64,000 nt of DNA from Pseudomonadota bacterium. GTDB taxonomy: Bacteria; Pseudomonadota; Alphaproteobacteria; Rhizobiales; Rhizobiaceae. The position numbers and the translations under genes were made by a program. This document shows, piece by piece, positions 1-10,636 of this stretch. Every line of letters starts with the position of its first letter. Position 1 is the stretch's first letter. Location of the stretch: contig JAEYRU010000112.1 in assembly GCA_023435335.1 (NCBI GenBank), forward strand, positions 1-64,000, read 5' to 3'. Under the pieces are notes generated by a model that was not told the origin of the DNA, ran no database searches, and saw nothing but the letters and a program-made list of their open reading frames with translations.

Positions 1-110
1 TTCCCACGCGTTACTCACCCGTCTGCCGCTCCCCTTGCGGGGCGCTCGACTTGCATGTGTTAAGCCTGCCGCCAGCGTTCGTTCTGAGCCAGGATCAAAC
101 TCTCAAGTTT
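1..110 (-). rRNA. rrs: 16S ribosomal RNA, 5' end (partial)
   Basis: Read on the minus strand this contains AGAGTTTGATCCTGGCTCAG, the universal bacterial 16S 5' priming site, followed by the conserved stretch leading into the V1 loop and ending at GAGTAACGCGTGGGAA. The V1 helix is short (CCCCGCAAGGGG), as is usual in alphaproteobacteria. Aligning to E. coli numbering puts the mature 5' end near base 110. The rest of the gene lies outside the window to the left. The V1 region alone does not identify the genus. Confidence 0.97.
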
Positions 111-297
111 AGAGATTTTGAATTGGCTTTATGGTCACGCTTGAATCGACGAGAACATTCACACCCGTTCGATTTCTCGAACGATTGTAACTTTCTCTCG
201 AAAACGTGTCCGCCAAAGTCTCTGTAAGGAACTCTCGACCCGAAGGTCTTGAGCTCCGCGAGCACTCTGCCGCCCACGTTTCTCTTTCTTCAATATT

Positions 298-313
298 CAG
301 TTTTCAAAGAACA
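298..313 (-). promoter_or_regulatory. rRNA operon boxA antitermination site
   Basis: The minus strand reads TGTTCTTTGAAAACTG, a close match to bacterial rrn boxA elements that recruit the NusB/NusE antitermination complex. It lies between the predicted promoter (456-485) and the 16S 5' end (about 110), which is where a boxA is expected. Function is inferred from motif and position. Confidence 0.75.
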
Positions 314-455
314 GACACCGCAAACGCGATGTCTTGGGCCTGTCTGCCTTTGGCTTCGGGCCCGGTCGAGTGTCGCTCACGCGGCTCTCTTGATTTGGTA
401 TCAACAAGGGCGAACTTCAGAGCCGCCAGCGGCGCGCCGCCCTCGTTGTGAGGCG

Positions 456-485
456 TATATAGGCGGCGCCCCTTCGACCTGTCAA
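456..485 (-). promoter_or_regulatory. rRNA operon promoter
   Basis: On the minus strand there is a perfect -35 TTGACA (480-485), an 18-bp spacer, and a -10 TATATA (456-461). A 17-bp spacer is obtained if CTATAT is taken as the -10. Transcription would start near 449, giving a leader of about 340 nt before 16S. This is the strongest promoter-like sequence in the first kilobase. Confidence 0.75.
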
Positions 486-938
486 CACCGATTTCGAAGT
501 TTTTTGAATTTTTTGCGACGCCCGTTCGGACCCCGCCGCTTTCGACCTTTTTCCCTAACCAAGGAGGCCGCTAAGCGTCACCCAAGGACACCTTTCGGCG
601 TCCGCTTCGCTTTCGAGATCCCTATATGAGGAGCGTAGCGCCCGCTTTCAAGGCGCGGCCGGCGCGGCTCCGGGTGCCCGCGCCTCCTCTTCCTTTAATG
701 TGGTTGGGATCTGTTCCTTCATATGGTCCTGGATCTGTTCGCTCATAGGAAGCACGCGCGCGGGGGATATCGCCTGATCAGTCACATTCAGGCCGAATTT
801 GCGCCCTAGGCCCACGGGGCTGATTTGCTCGGCGATGGGGGACTTTCCGTCGCCTTCGTTGACTTGGACCGCCATGGCAGGCAAATGTCGTGGCACATAA
901 CGATAAGTCCGTTGAACGGAAGAAAATTGCCGCCGGGG
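486..938. other. Intergenic region between the rrn promoter and the M23 peptidase gene
   Basis: I see no convincing gene here. The stretch must carry the upstream part of the rrn promoter and the promoter of the plus-strand peptidase gene, but no clear plus-strand -35/-10 pair stands out. It holds an imperfect 24-bp-period repeat (GGATCTGTTC at 707-716 and 731-740). An 82-codon minus-strand open frame (648-896) is not supported by a ribosome binding site or a recognised family. Confidence 0.5.
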
Positions 939-2882
939 ATGCAGGACAATTCAAGAGCCATAGCCGCGCTCGGCAATGAGCCCCCCCTGGTGGGCGACGG
1001 CCGTAGTGGCCCTCCGGACCGCAGGGAGGTCTCGGCCCGCTGGCTCTCAGGTACGTTCCTGACCGGCATCACCTCCAGCGTCCTCATGGGAGTGGCGCTC
1101 CTGGTCGCCCTCGATGGGCGCGAGCAACTCGCCACGCCGCCCGAGATCGCCAACCTTACCATGATGGGCGCCGCGGCCGGCAAGATCGTCAAGGCCGGCC
1201 GGGTGGTGGCGCCACGCGCCGTCGCCAAGGCCAAGGACCGTCGCCGCATGGAGGTTTCGACGGTTCTGCGTTCGGGCGATCGCGATGTCATCCGCACGCT
1301 TCCGTTCGTGCATGTGAAGATGGCGCTCGCCGCCGGCCATAGCACCAACCGTCCGTATCCGAACTTCGATCCGCTCGAGGTTTTCGCGGAGGACGGCGCC
1401 GCGCAGACCGCTTCCACCCCCACCGGCTTGATCTATGGCGCCAAGGTGGAGAGCGAAGTCAGCCTGAGGACCATCGACTTCCCGGTCGAGACCGCGTCTT
1501 TTGACGAAACCAGCGAGCTCAACGCCGACGAAGTCGAGCAGGTGGTGCGCACCAACAGCGCGATCCTGACCGACGGCGCGGTCATGGTCGCGGCACTCCA
1601 CTATGTCGATCCGCAGCGTTTCGGCCAGTCGCTCGCGCTGCAGACGATCAATGCCTCGCTCGGCGTGCGCATCGTGCAAGAGAACGTGTCGGTCTCCACG
1701 AAACAGCATGTTGGTGCGCCGGCCACGGAATTCGCCGAGGACATCATCCCCTTCACCACCGACAAGGACATCGCCAGGGCCTTCCTCGACGCCGGCTATT
1801 CAGAGCGGGATTCGGCGGGCATGGTCGAGGCGCTGACCAAGCTCATGTCAGCCCCCGCCCTCAAGGCGGGAACAGTGCTCTGCGTTGGTATAGAGACGCG
1901 CGGCGAAAGAAGCCGCATCGTGCGCGCCAGCGTCTACACCGGCAAGCAGCACGTGCTCACCATCGCCGTCAACGACCGCAATCAGTTCGTTCCCGGCGAT
2001 GCGCCTGAGACGAATCCGGAGATCCTGACCGCTTTCGACGATTCGCAGCCCGTGCATGTGCGCGGCGACCTGCCAACCGTCTATGACGGCGTCTACCGGG
2101 CGGCCTATTCCTACGGCCTGAACCGCGCGATGACCAAGCAGCTGATCAAGCTGCTCGCCTCGGACGTCGACTATCAGGCGCGCCTCAACCCGTCGGATCG
2201 TCTCCAGGTTTTCTTCTCCAAGCCCGACGAGACCGACGCCGCGACCGATGAGTCCGAGCTGCTGTTCGTCAGCGCCACCTTCGGCGGCGCGACGCGCAAT
2301 TTCTACCGCTTCCAGATGGAAGACGGCACGATCGACTATTTCGACCAGGATGGCCGCAGTGCGCGCCAGTTCCTGCTGCGCACCCCGGTGCCGACCGGCA
2401 AGTTCCGCTCAGGCTTTGGTATGCGCCGCCACCCGGTGCTCGGCTATTCGCGCATGCACACCGGCGTGGACTGGTCCGCCCCGACCGGCACGCCGATCAT
2501 CGCCTCGGGCAACGGCATCGTCGACAAGGCGGGCTGGGCGGCCGGCTATGGGCGACAGACCATCATCCGGCACGCCAACGGTTACGAGACCTCCTACAAT
2601 CACCAGAGCGCGATTGCCGAAGGCGTGGTTCCCGGCGCGCGCGTGCGTCAGGGCCAGGTGATCGGTTATGTCGGCGCGTCCGGCCTGACCACGGGAGCGC
2701 ATCTGCACTACGAACTGATGGTCAACGGCGCGAAGGTTGACCCCATGCGCGTGCGTCTGCCGGTAAGCCGCGTGTTGAAGGCGGAAGAACTGGAAGCCTT
2801 CCAGAGGGAGCGAGCGCGCATCGACGAACTCCTCAAGGACGAGGCGGACGGCGCCCTGAAGCTGGCCAGCGCGCTGCGCTGA
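939..2882 (+). CDS. M23 family peptidoglycan metallopeptidase (LytM type), membrane anchored
   Basis: The 647-residue protein has one N-terminal membrane segment near residues 33-55 and a C-terminal LytM/M23 zinc endopeptidase domain (about 490-610). The LytM HxxxD zinc pair is visible as H507 and D511 in HTGVD. The catalytic HxH is H588 and H590 in AHLHYE. The family cleaves peptide cross-links of peptidoglycan in the periplasm, or activates amidases when degenerate; intact zinc ligands favour an active enzyme. I chose the ATG at 939 because a GGAAG ribosome site precedes it and the frame before it lacks membrane-protein character; the open frame extends back to 825. The central region (about 120-480) resembles the long periplasmic N-terminal part of rhizobial relatives. 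The substrate bond is unknown. Confidence 0.9.
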   Translation: MQDNSRAIAALGNEPPLVGDGRSGPPDRREVSARWLSGTFLTGITSSVLMGVALLVALDGREQLATPPEIANLTMMGAAAGKIVKAGRVVAPRAVAKAKDRRRMEVSTVLRSGDRDVIRTLPFVHVKMALAAGHSTNRPYPNFDPLEVFAEDGAAQTASTPTGLIYGAKVESEVSLRTIDFPVETASFDETSELNADEVEQVVRTNSAILTDGAVMVAALHYVDPQRFGQSLALQTINASLGVRIVQENVSVSTKQHVGAPATEFAEDIIPFTTDKDIARAFLDAGYSERDSAGMVEALTKLMSAPALKAGTVLCVGIETRGERSRIVRASVYTGKQHVLTIAVNDRNQFVPGDAPETNPEILTAFDDSQPVHVRGDLPTVYDGVYRAAYSYGLNRAMTKQLIKLLASDVDYQARLNPSDRLQVFFSKPDETDAATDESELLFVSATFGGATRNFYRFQMEDGTIDYFDQDGRSARQFLLRTPVPTGKFRSGFGMRRHPVLGYSRMHTGVDWSAPTGTPIIASGNGIVDKAGWAAGYGRQTIIRHANGYETSYNHQSAIAEGVVPGARVRQGQVIGYVGASGLTTGAHLHYELMVNGAKVDPMRVRLPVSRVLKAEELEAFQRERARIDELLKDEADGALKLASALR

Positions 2883-2942
2883 GCCTCGGGCCGGTCAGCG
2901 GCGGCGGGTCTCCGACGCCTGGGTGGCCTTCACTCCCCTTGC

Positions 2943-4469
2943 CTACTCCACGAACTCCACGACCGTCCCCTTCTTGACCATGCCGGCAAGCTCGGCCGCG
3001 TCCCAGTTGGTCAGGCGCACGCAACCGTTGCTGTAGGTCTTGCCGATCTTCGAGGGCTCCGGAGTTCCGTGGATGCCGTAGGTCGGCTTCGACAGCGCGA
3101 TCCATATCGATCCCACAGGACCGTTCGGACCCGGCGGGATGGTCAGCACTTTGTCGTTTTCGCCCTGTTTGAAGTTGATCTTCGGATTGTAGGTGTATTC
3201 CGGATCATGGGCGATGCGCTCCACCGTCACCGTGCCACTGGGCGACGGGGTGGACTGCGATCCTATGGTGGCCGGATAGGCCGCCAGCAGCTTGCCCCCC
3301 GCATCGTAGGCGCGGACCTGCTTGTTTGCCTTGTCGGCGACGATGCGCGTGACCTCGCCCTTGATCGGCGGCCGGATGTTCGCGACCTTGATGATGGTGC
3401 CCGGCCGGTCGAAATTCACGCCGGGGTTGATGGCCTTCAGATAGTTCTCGTCCATGTGGAAGCGCTCGGCCAGCGCTTCGGCAACTGACGTGAAGCCGAG
3501 CCGGTCAAGCTTGGCTTTCTCGCCGTAGTCTTCCGGGACTGAGGCCACATAAGGTCCGGCAACGTCGACGGGCGTGATCTCGTATTCGGTGAAAGCGGGG
3601 CCGCCGCTCGCCTCCAGCGCCTCGTCGACCGATTTCGGATCGTAGGTGCGCAGAGAACTGCCGGTCTTCAGCTTGTAGGCGGATATCGCCTTGTTGACGT
3701 TGTCACCCATGCGTCCGTCGATCACGCCGGGCGACACCGCCATGCGATCGAGCAGTATCTGGATCTTGGCGACATCCTCCGACGCACCCTTGCCGCCAAG
3801 CGTCGGGACGACCGCCTGCTGCCCCGGACGCAACTCCTCGATGACAGCCGGGGCATCCTGCGGGAGGCCGGCGACCTGCCCGTCGTCCTCGGGCAGAGGC
3901 ACCGATCGGCCATCCACCGGCCGCGGCGGCTCCCCCAGTGGCGCGCGCTCTACCGGTGCAGGGCCCAGTTGCGGGCGGGCGGCGATTTCCGGATCGTACT
4001 GGGGAAAGACCGGCGCATCCGGGAAGCGCTCCACCGGATAGCCCTCGCGCGGATAGAGTTCGCGCTGCCGGCGGCGACGTTCGCGCTCGTAGTCGTAGTC
4101 CGGCTCCGGCTCGCCCAGACCGAGATGGGCTTCCAACTCCCGCTGCAGGCGTTGCCCCAGCGGCACCCGCCGCTCATAGGTGTCGCCGCGCAGTTCCTCC
4201 GCACGCGCGCGCCGCCGTTCCGCGGGAGAAGCCTGGTAGCGCTCGACCGGGCGAATGGCGATCACCTCGCCAGTCCACGCATCGACGATCACTTCGCGCC
4301 CGTACTGGTCGACGTAGATCTCGATCTCACGCGCCTGGGCAAGTTGGACCGGCTCGGGCTGGGTAAGCCGGGGTGCCGGCGCGGATCCCTCCCCGGGGAT
4401 AGGTGCGCGCGCGTCCGCCGCGGTAGCGGAGAGAGCCAGCATGCCAAGAATGAGAAAGCGTCCGTTCAT
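2943..4469 (-). CDS. L,D-transpeptidase (YkuD domain) with peptidoglycan-binding region
   Basis: The 508-residue exported protein starts with a signal peptide (MNGRFLILGMLALS, ending near ADA). A Glu/Arg/Pro-rich low-complexity stretch follows (about 40-190). Next come a peptidoglycan-binding-1-like helical domain (about 215-265), a LysM-like segment (about 310-350) and a C-terminal YkuD catalytic domain (about 360-505). The catalytic motif HG...SNGCVRL is present with Cys483 as nucleophile; SNGC replaces the commoner SHGC. Enzymes of this family make 3-3 cross-links in peptidoglycan or attach outer-membrane proteins to it, which is widespread in Rhizobiales. I preferred the second Met over an upstream one at 4487 because it begins a clean signal peptide. 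It converges with the M23 peptidase gene. Confidence 0.9.
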   Translation of the reverse strand: MNGRFLILGMLALSATAADARAPIPGEGSAPAPRLTQPEPVQLAQAREIEIYVDQYGREVIVDAWTGEVIAIRPVERYQASPAERRRARAEELRGDTYERRVPLGQRLQRELEAHLGLGEPEPDYDYERERRRRQRELYPREGYPVERFPDAPVFPQYDPEIAARPQLGPAPVERAPLGEPPRPVDGRSVPLPEDDGQVAGLPQDAPAVIEELRPGQQAVVPTLGGKGASEDVAKIQILLDRMAVSPGVIDGRMGDNVNKAISAYKLKTGSSLRTYDPKSVDEALEASGGPAFTEYEITPVDVAGPYVASVPEDYGEKAKLDRLGFTSVAEALAERFHMDENYLKAINPGVNFDRPGTIIKVANIRPPIKGEVTRIVADKANKQVRAYDAGGKLLAAYPATIGSQSTPSPSGTVTVERIAHDPEYTYNPKINFKQGENDKVLTIPPGPNGPVGSIWIALSKPTYGIHGTPEPSKIGKTYSNGCVRLTNWDAAELAGMVKKGTVVEFVE

Positions 4470-4603
4470 GAATTCGGTCCCGGGCATTTCGTGCGAAGCG
4501 GCGGGAGGTTCTCCCGCACCAGATCAGTTTCGACCATGTGAGATGAACGGGACATGAAAATGGCAGAGAGAGGACAGAATTCGGCGGCGTGCAGGAATCC
4601 AGC

Positions 4604-4969
4604 TCAACTCGAGCAAAGCCCGAGTTGCAGCCGCACCTTCTTCGGCAGGCCCGACGCGACGATGCGGTGGCTCTCGCGCAGATAGTCCTCCAACGCGGCG
4701 TCGTCCATGATCTCGTCGCTTTGGCGCTGTATCCACTTCATTCCGCGTGAGGCGAGGTAGGGCGCCGGCCGAAGCCCCGGCTGTTCCTTCAGTATGTCGA
4801 AGGCCAGATCCGAACATTTGAATGTGACGTAGAGCCCTTCGCCTTCATCCCAACCACCGATCGCAAAGACCTTGCCCCCGACCTTCCAGACGTGGGCCCC
4901 GCCCCATTGCACGACGTGCGACGTCGCCGGCAGGGCGGCGCAGCAGGCATTGTAGGTTTCGAGATTCAT
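4604..4969 (-). CDS. MmcQ/YjbR family protein
   Basis: This 121-residue protein matches the small MmcQ/YjbR family. It has the N-terminal pattern CxALPxTSHVVQWGGAHVWKVGGKVF, discontinuous here, then GLYVTFKCS and a C-terminal YLRESHRIV helix. Members have a double-wing fold and are often annotated as DNA-binding, but no defined biochemical role is established. Length is normal for the family. It stands alone, 100 bp from the divergent exported-protein gene at 5071. Confidence 0.85.
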   Translation of the reverse strand: MNLETYNACCAALPATSHVVQWGGAHVWKVGGKVFAIGGWDEGEGLYVTFKCSDLAFDILKEQPGLRPAPYLASRGMKWIQRQSDEIMDDAALEDYLRESHRIVASGLPKKVRLQLGLCSS

Positions 4970-5070
4970 CGGCGAACTGAATCTGCTCGAGGGCGGGCAG
5001 TCAAGTCGGGGCGATGACGGCGCGCTGGTTCCCCGCTAGTGTCGGGCGGCGTTCACGGCTGGGGACTTCG

Positions 5071-5865
5071 ATGAAAACGGCGCTCAGGCAGATTGCACTC
5101 GTCCTGGCTCTATGGCCAGCGGCCGTCATGGCCGGGGAGGTCCCCGCGAGCATCTGGCAGGACTATGGCGTCCAAGGCTGGCGCGTGATGGACTCCACCC
5201 GCGGCGACCTCAATCGCGATGGCATCGACGATGCGGTGGTGGTGATCGAGGCCCCGGAAAGCGTGACGGAGCCGGCAAACTCCTGCTCCCTCGAGAAGGA
5301 CTATTCCGACGCACCGGTTCGGCGGCTGATCGTTGCTTTCGCCGACGGCAGGGGCGGCTTCATACGCACCGTCGACGAACCGCGCGTCTTGCTGCGGGCG
5401 GACGAAGGCGGTGCGATGGGCGATCCGGAGCAGGGCGTTTTCATCGAGCGCGGCAGCATCGTCCTGATGTTCTTTGGCGGCTCGCGCTCGCGCTGGAGCC
5501 AGACCCTGCGCTTCCGCTACGATGACGGCGACTGGCGCATGACAGGAGCAACCGAGACCGAGATCGACTCGGTCTTCAACTCGATAGTTCAGTACGACTA
5601 CAACGCGCTGACCGGAAAGGTGCAGCTCAATGTCGAGGAGGCTCCGGACGCGGAAGCCGCGGCCGAAGAGCCCATATGCGTCGCCTGCCGGGTTGGCGAG
5701 ACATGCCAGAAGGCGAATGGCTGCTACGAGGGCACCCGACGGGCCGGCGCGGGGACGACCTGGTTCAACGTTGGCAGGAAGGAACGGGTGCGCCTGGCCG
5801 ATTACCGCTGCTGGGAAGAGAATACCGGCCTGCTCGTCCACACCGGATTCCAGTCGCAACGGTGA
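5071..5865 (+). CDS. Exported protein with FG-GAP/EF-hand-like motif and C-terminal Cys cluster, function unknown
   Basis: The 264-residue protein has a signal peptide (MKTALRQIALVLALWPAAVMA). Just after it comes GDLNRDGIDDAVVV, a DxNxDGxxD calcium-binding loop of the type seen in FG-GAP/VCBS repeats. The middle has alternating beta-strand character. The C-terminal third contains a Cys cluster (CVACRVGETC and NGCYEG), likely disulfide-bonded in the periplasm. I chose the ATG at 5071 over upstream 5014 because it opens the signal peptide. I do not recognise a characterised family; a secreted beta-propeller fragment or ligand-binding protein is possible. Confidence 0.75.
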   Translation: MKTALRQIALVLALWPAAVMAGEVPASIWQDYGVQGWRVMDSTRGDLNRDGIDDAVVVIEAPESVTEPANSCSLEKDYSDAPVRRLIVAFADGRGGFIRTVDEPRVLLRADEGGAMGDPEQGVFIERGSIVLMFFGGSRSRWSQTLRFRYDDGDWRMTGATETEIDSVFNSIVQYDYNALTGKVQLNVEEAPDAEAAAEEPICVACRVGETCQKANGCYEGTRRAGAGTTWFNVGRKERVRLADYRCWEENTGLLVHTGFQSQR

Positions 5866-5911
5866 AAGGCCGGATGCGCCAAGCGCTCCCGGCCTTCCAT
5901 CATTCCTATGC

Positions 5912-8518
<2,607 letters not shown>

Positions 8519-8723
8519 CTATGTCTCCATTCCCTCACCGGCCCTGAAGCGGCGCCGGATCAGATTGAGGTGACGGACCCCCTGGCGCCTTGATCGAAAG
8601 CAAGCGCGAGCCTGCTGTCCTTTCTCCGCGCCGTTTCCGGCAGGTCCTCTTCGCGCAATATGGGAGCCGGCCCCGCCTCTCTCAAGATGGTGCGGCCCCG
8701 AATCGCTGCACATGCCTGGAGAA

Positions 8724-8757
8724 CGAAAAAAGGGCGGGAACTTGCGTCCTCGCCCTT
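8724..8757 (-). terminator. Rho-independent terminator after the DUF4167 gene
   Basis: On the minus strand AAGGGCG pairs with CGCCCTT, a 7-bp stem, and is followed directly by a T-run. It sits 30 bp past the stop of the DUF4167 gene and so separates it from clpB. Confidence 0.8.
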
Positions 8758-8786
8758 GAATCTCTGGCTTTGCGTTTCCGGTGCGC

Positions 8787-9452
8787 CTACTCGGCGGCCT
8801 CCGGAGTCGTGGGCGCCTCCGCCGGAGCTTCTTCGCCGGCCTCGCCCTGACCGGATTTGTTTCGCAAAGGCCGCCGGGGGCGACGCGCACGGCGCGAGGC
8901 GCCGCCTTCCTCGCCCTCGGCGCGCGCGCTCTCGTCGTTTGACTGGCTTTCGGGCGCCTTCGCTGGCGCACCGGCGATCGCCTCGAACGCCGCGGGAGCC
9001 GACGTATCATCGATCACCGGCTGCGGTCCCGAGCCGTTAGCGTGGTATTGTGGCCGCTGGTGCTGATGCGGCTCCGAATGACGCGGCTCGTTGTCCTGCC
9101 GCTCGTCGTCGCCGTCATTCTCAAAATTGTCGGCGTTGTCGCGCTGCTGCTGTTGCTGCTGAGCCTGCTGCTGCTGCGCCAGCGCGGTAAAGATGATGCG
9201 ATTGTAGTGCTCGGCGTGCTGGAGGTAGTTCTCCGCCATCACCCGGTCTCCGGAGCTTTGAGCGTCGCGCGCCAGCGTCGTGTATTTCTCAGCGACCTGC
9301 TGGGCGGTGCCACGGATCTTCACGTCCGGACCGTTGCTCTCATAGCTACGCGTGAGGGGGTTCGGACCCTTGCGGTTGCTGTCCCTGTTGTTGTTATTGT
9401 TATTGCTGCCGCCGCGACCCCGCATGCGTCTGTTCTGCTGTTGTGGCCTCAT
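8787..9452 (-). CDS. DUF4167 domain protein with homopolymeric Asn and Gln tracts
   Basis: The 221-residue protein begins with an Arg/Gly/Asn-rich segment (MRPQQQNRRMRGRGG, then six Asn). The conserved DUF4167 core follows (about 30-95: NPLTRSYESNGPDVKIRG and AENYLQHAEHYNRI). After it come a Gln-rich run and a long acidic, low-complexity tail ending in Arg-rich and Ala/Glu-rich patches. DUF4167 is typical of Rhizobiales and has no established function. The RG/N-rich start and disordered tail resemble RNA-binding or condensate-forming proteins, which is inference only. In Rhizobiales it usually neighbours prmC and prfA, as here, and a strong terminator follows it. Confidence 0.88.
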   Translation of the reverse strand: MRPQQQNRRMRGRGGSNNNNNNRDSNRKGPNPLTRSYESNGPDVKIRGTAQQVAEKYTTLARDAQSSGDRVMAENYLQHAEHYNRIIFTALAQQQQAQQQQQQRDNADNFENDGDDERQDNEPRHSEPHQHQRPQYHANGSGPQPVIDDTSAPAAFEAIAGAPAKAPESQSNDESARAEGEEGGASRRARRPRRPLRNKSGQGEAGEEAPAEAPTTPEAAE

Positions 9453-9497
9453 CCGATTCTCTTTTTTGAGACGTTGTAGAAATATGGGGGAGAACGG

Positions 9498-9719
9498 CTA
9501 CCGCCGGTCGCCTCGCATTGTTGCTGCGGCCCGTCGCGCTTTGCACGGCCGCCAGTCGGCATCCTCTTGGACCATATCAACCGAACGATCCCCGTACGAA
9601 GCCAAGGCGTCGTTCACGCAAGGAGGCAGCTTGTTCAACGGGATCCGAATCGAAAACAGCACTGCCTGCTTCGTCTCATCCGGCTGCCGGAACGTAACGG
9701 CATTCCCTGCAATTGCCAA
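9498..9719 (-). CDS. Possible small protein downstream of prmC (uncertain)
   Basis: A 73-codon frame begins with TTG 18 bp after the prmC stop, on the same strand, behind a weak AAGGG ribosome site. Its first 50 codons have only moderate third-position GC by eye, below the surrounding genes. I do not recognise the product. It may be a short gene co-transcribed with prmC, a decayed remnant, or a chance frame. I report it because it would otherwise leave a 285-bp gap. Confidence 0.25.
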   Translation of the reverse strand: MAIAGNAVTFRQPDETKQAVLFSIRIPLNKLPPCVNDALASYGDRSVDMVQEDADWRPCKARRAAATMRGDRR

Positions 9720-9737
9720 GCCCTTTTTGCGCCTGCG

Positions 9738-10631
9738 TCACGAGGCCACTTTCGGCCCCTTGCGGAACAGGAGAACGCGGTCGCGGCCGCCAAGATCACG
9801 GCCCGCTTCAATGAGTTCGAAGCCGGCTGCCTTGAAAATCCCGGTGACGCTTTCGCGTTGCTGGTGGCCGATTTCCACGCCGACGATCCCCGCTACCTCC
9901 AGGTGTGCAACTGCGCTGCCCGCGATCTCGCGATAGGCGTCAAGGCCATCCACACCCCCGTTGAGTGCGCGCTCAGGATCAAACAGCCGCACTTCGCGCG
10001 GCAGCGAATCCAGCTCCGCTTTCCCTATATAGGGAGGGTTCGACACGATTGCATGAAAATATCCGGAAATATCGGCGAACCAGTTCGAAACGATGCCCAG
10101 GAATCGCGTCTCGAGCCCGTTGCGCTGGGCGTTGAGTCGGGCCGTCGCTACCGCCTGGGGATCGATGTCGACGCCTACCGCCGTCGCTCCCGGCAGTTCA
10201 CTCAACAGCGCCAGGGCGATTGCTCCAGTACCCGTCCCGAGATCGAGTATGCGGCACTCGCCGCTTGTGCGCAAAGTTTCGCTCAGATGCGGCAGAAGCC
10301 TGTCGACGAGTATTTCGGTGTCTGGCCGTGGCTCCAGGGTCGCAGGCGACAGCACGAAGTCGAGACCGTAGAATTCGCGGTGGCCGAGGATGCGATGCAC
10401 AGGTTCGCCGGCGATGCGGCGGGCAACCGCCGCGCGCACGGCCGCGACCGCGTTTTCCGGCACCGCTTGGTCAGGCCGGGCCAGCGCCTCCGTCCGGCTC
10501 GTGCCAGTAAATTGCTCCACCAGCAGTCGCGCGTCGAGATCCGCGCCCTCTATGCCGGCGAGCGCCGCCCGGGCTTCGCGGATCAGTCCGGATAGCGTCG
10601 GCGATTTGGCGGTCGCCCCCTCGCCGTTCAT
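9738..10631 (-). CDS. prmC: Peptide chain release factor N5-glutamine methyltransferase PrmC
   Basis: This 297-residue protein methylates the Gln of the GGQ motif in release factors using S-adenosylmethionine. It has the helical N-terminal substrate-recognition domain (about 1-90), the SAM-binding motif DLGTGTGAI (near residue 125) and the catalytic NPPY motif (SNPPYIGK, near residue 195). The downstream FDPERALNGGVDGLDAYR block is also typical. It lies 5 bp after the stop of prfA, whose product is its substrate, so the two are co-transcribed and functionally linked. Confidence 0.96.
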   Translation of the reverse strand: MNGEGATAKSPTLSGLIREARAALAGIEGADLDARLLVEQFTGTSRTEALARPDQAVPENAVAAVRAAVARRIAGEPVHRILGHREFYGLDFVLSPATLEPRPDTEILVDRLLPHLSETLRTSGECRILDLGTGTGAIALALLSELPGATAVGVDIDPQAVATARLNAQRNGLETRFLGIVSNWFADISGYFHAIVSNPPYIGKAELDSLPREVRLFDPERALNGGVDGLDAYREIAGSAVAHLEVAGIVGVEIGHQQRESVTGIFKAAGFELIEAGRDLGGRDRVLLFRKGPKVAS

Positions 10632-10636
10632 CGCGG

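Noticed and set aside
648..896. 82-codon minus-strand frame before the M23 gene
   Set aside because: No ribosome site, no recognisable family, and it overlaps the likely promoter region of the M23 gene.
8519..8650. Sigma-32 promoter before clpB
   Set aside because: Expected by function, but no -35/-10 pair close enough to a heat-shock consensus could be read.
8787..9452. Trinucleotide repeats in DUF4167 as phase-variation switch
   Set aside because: Repeats are multiples of three and would change length, not frame.
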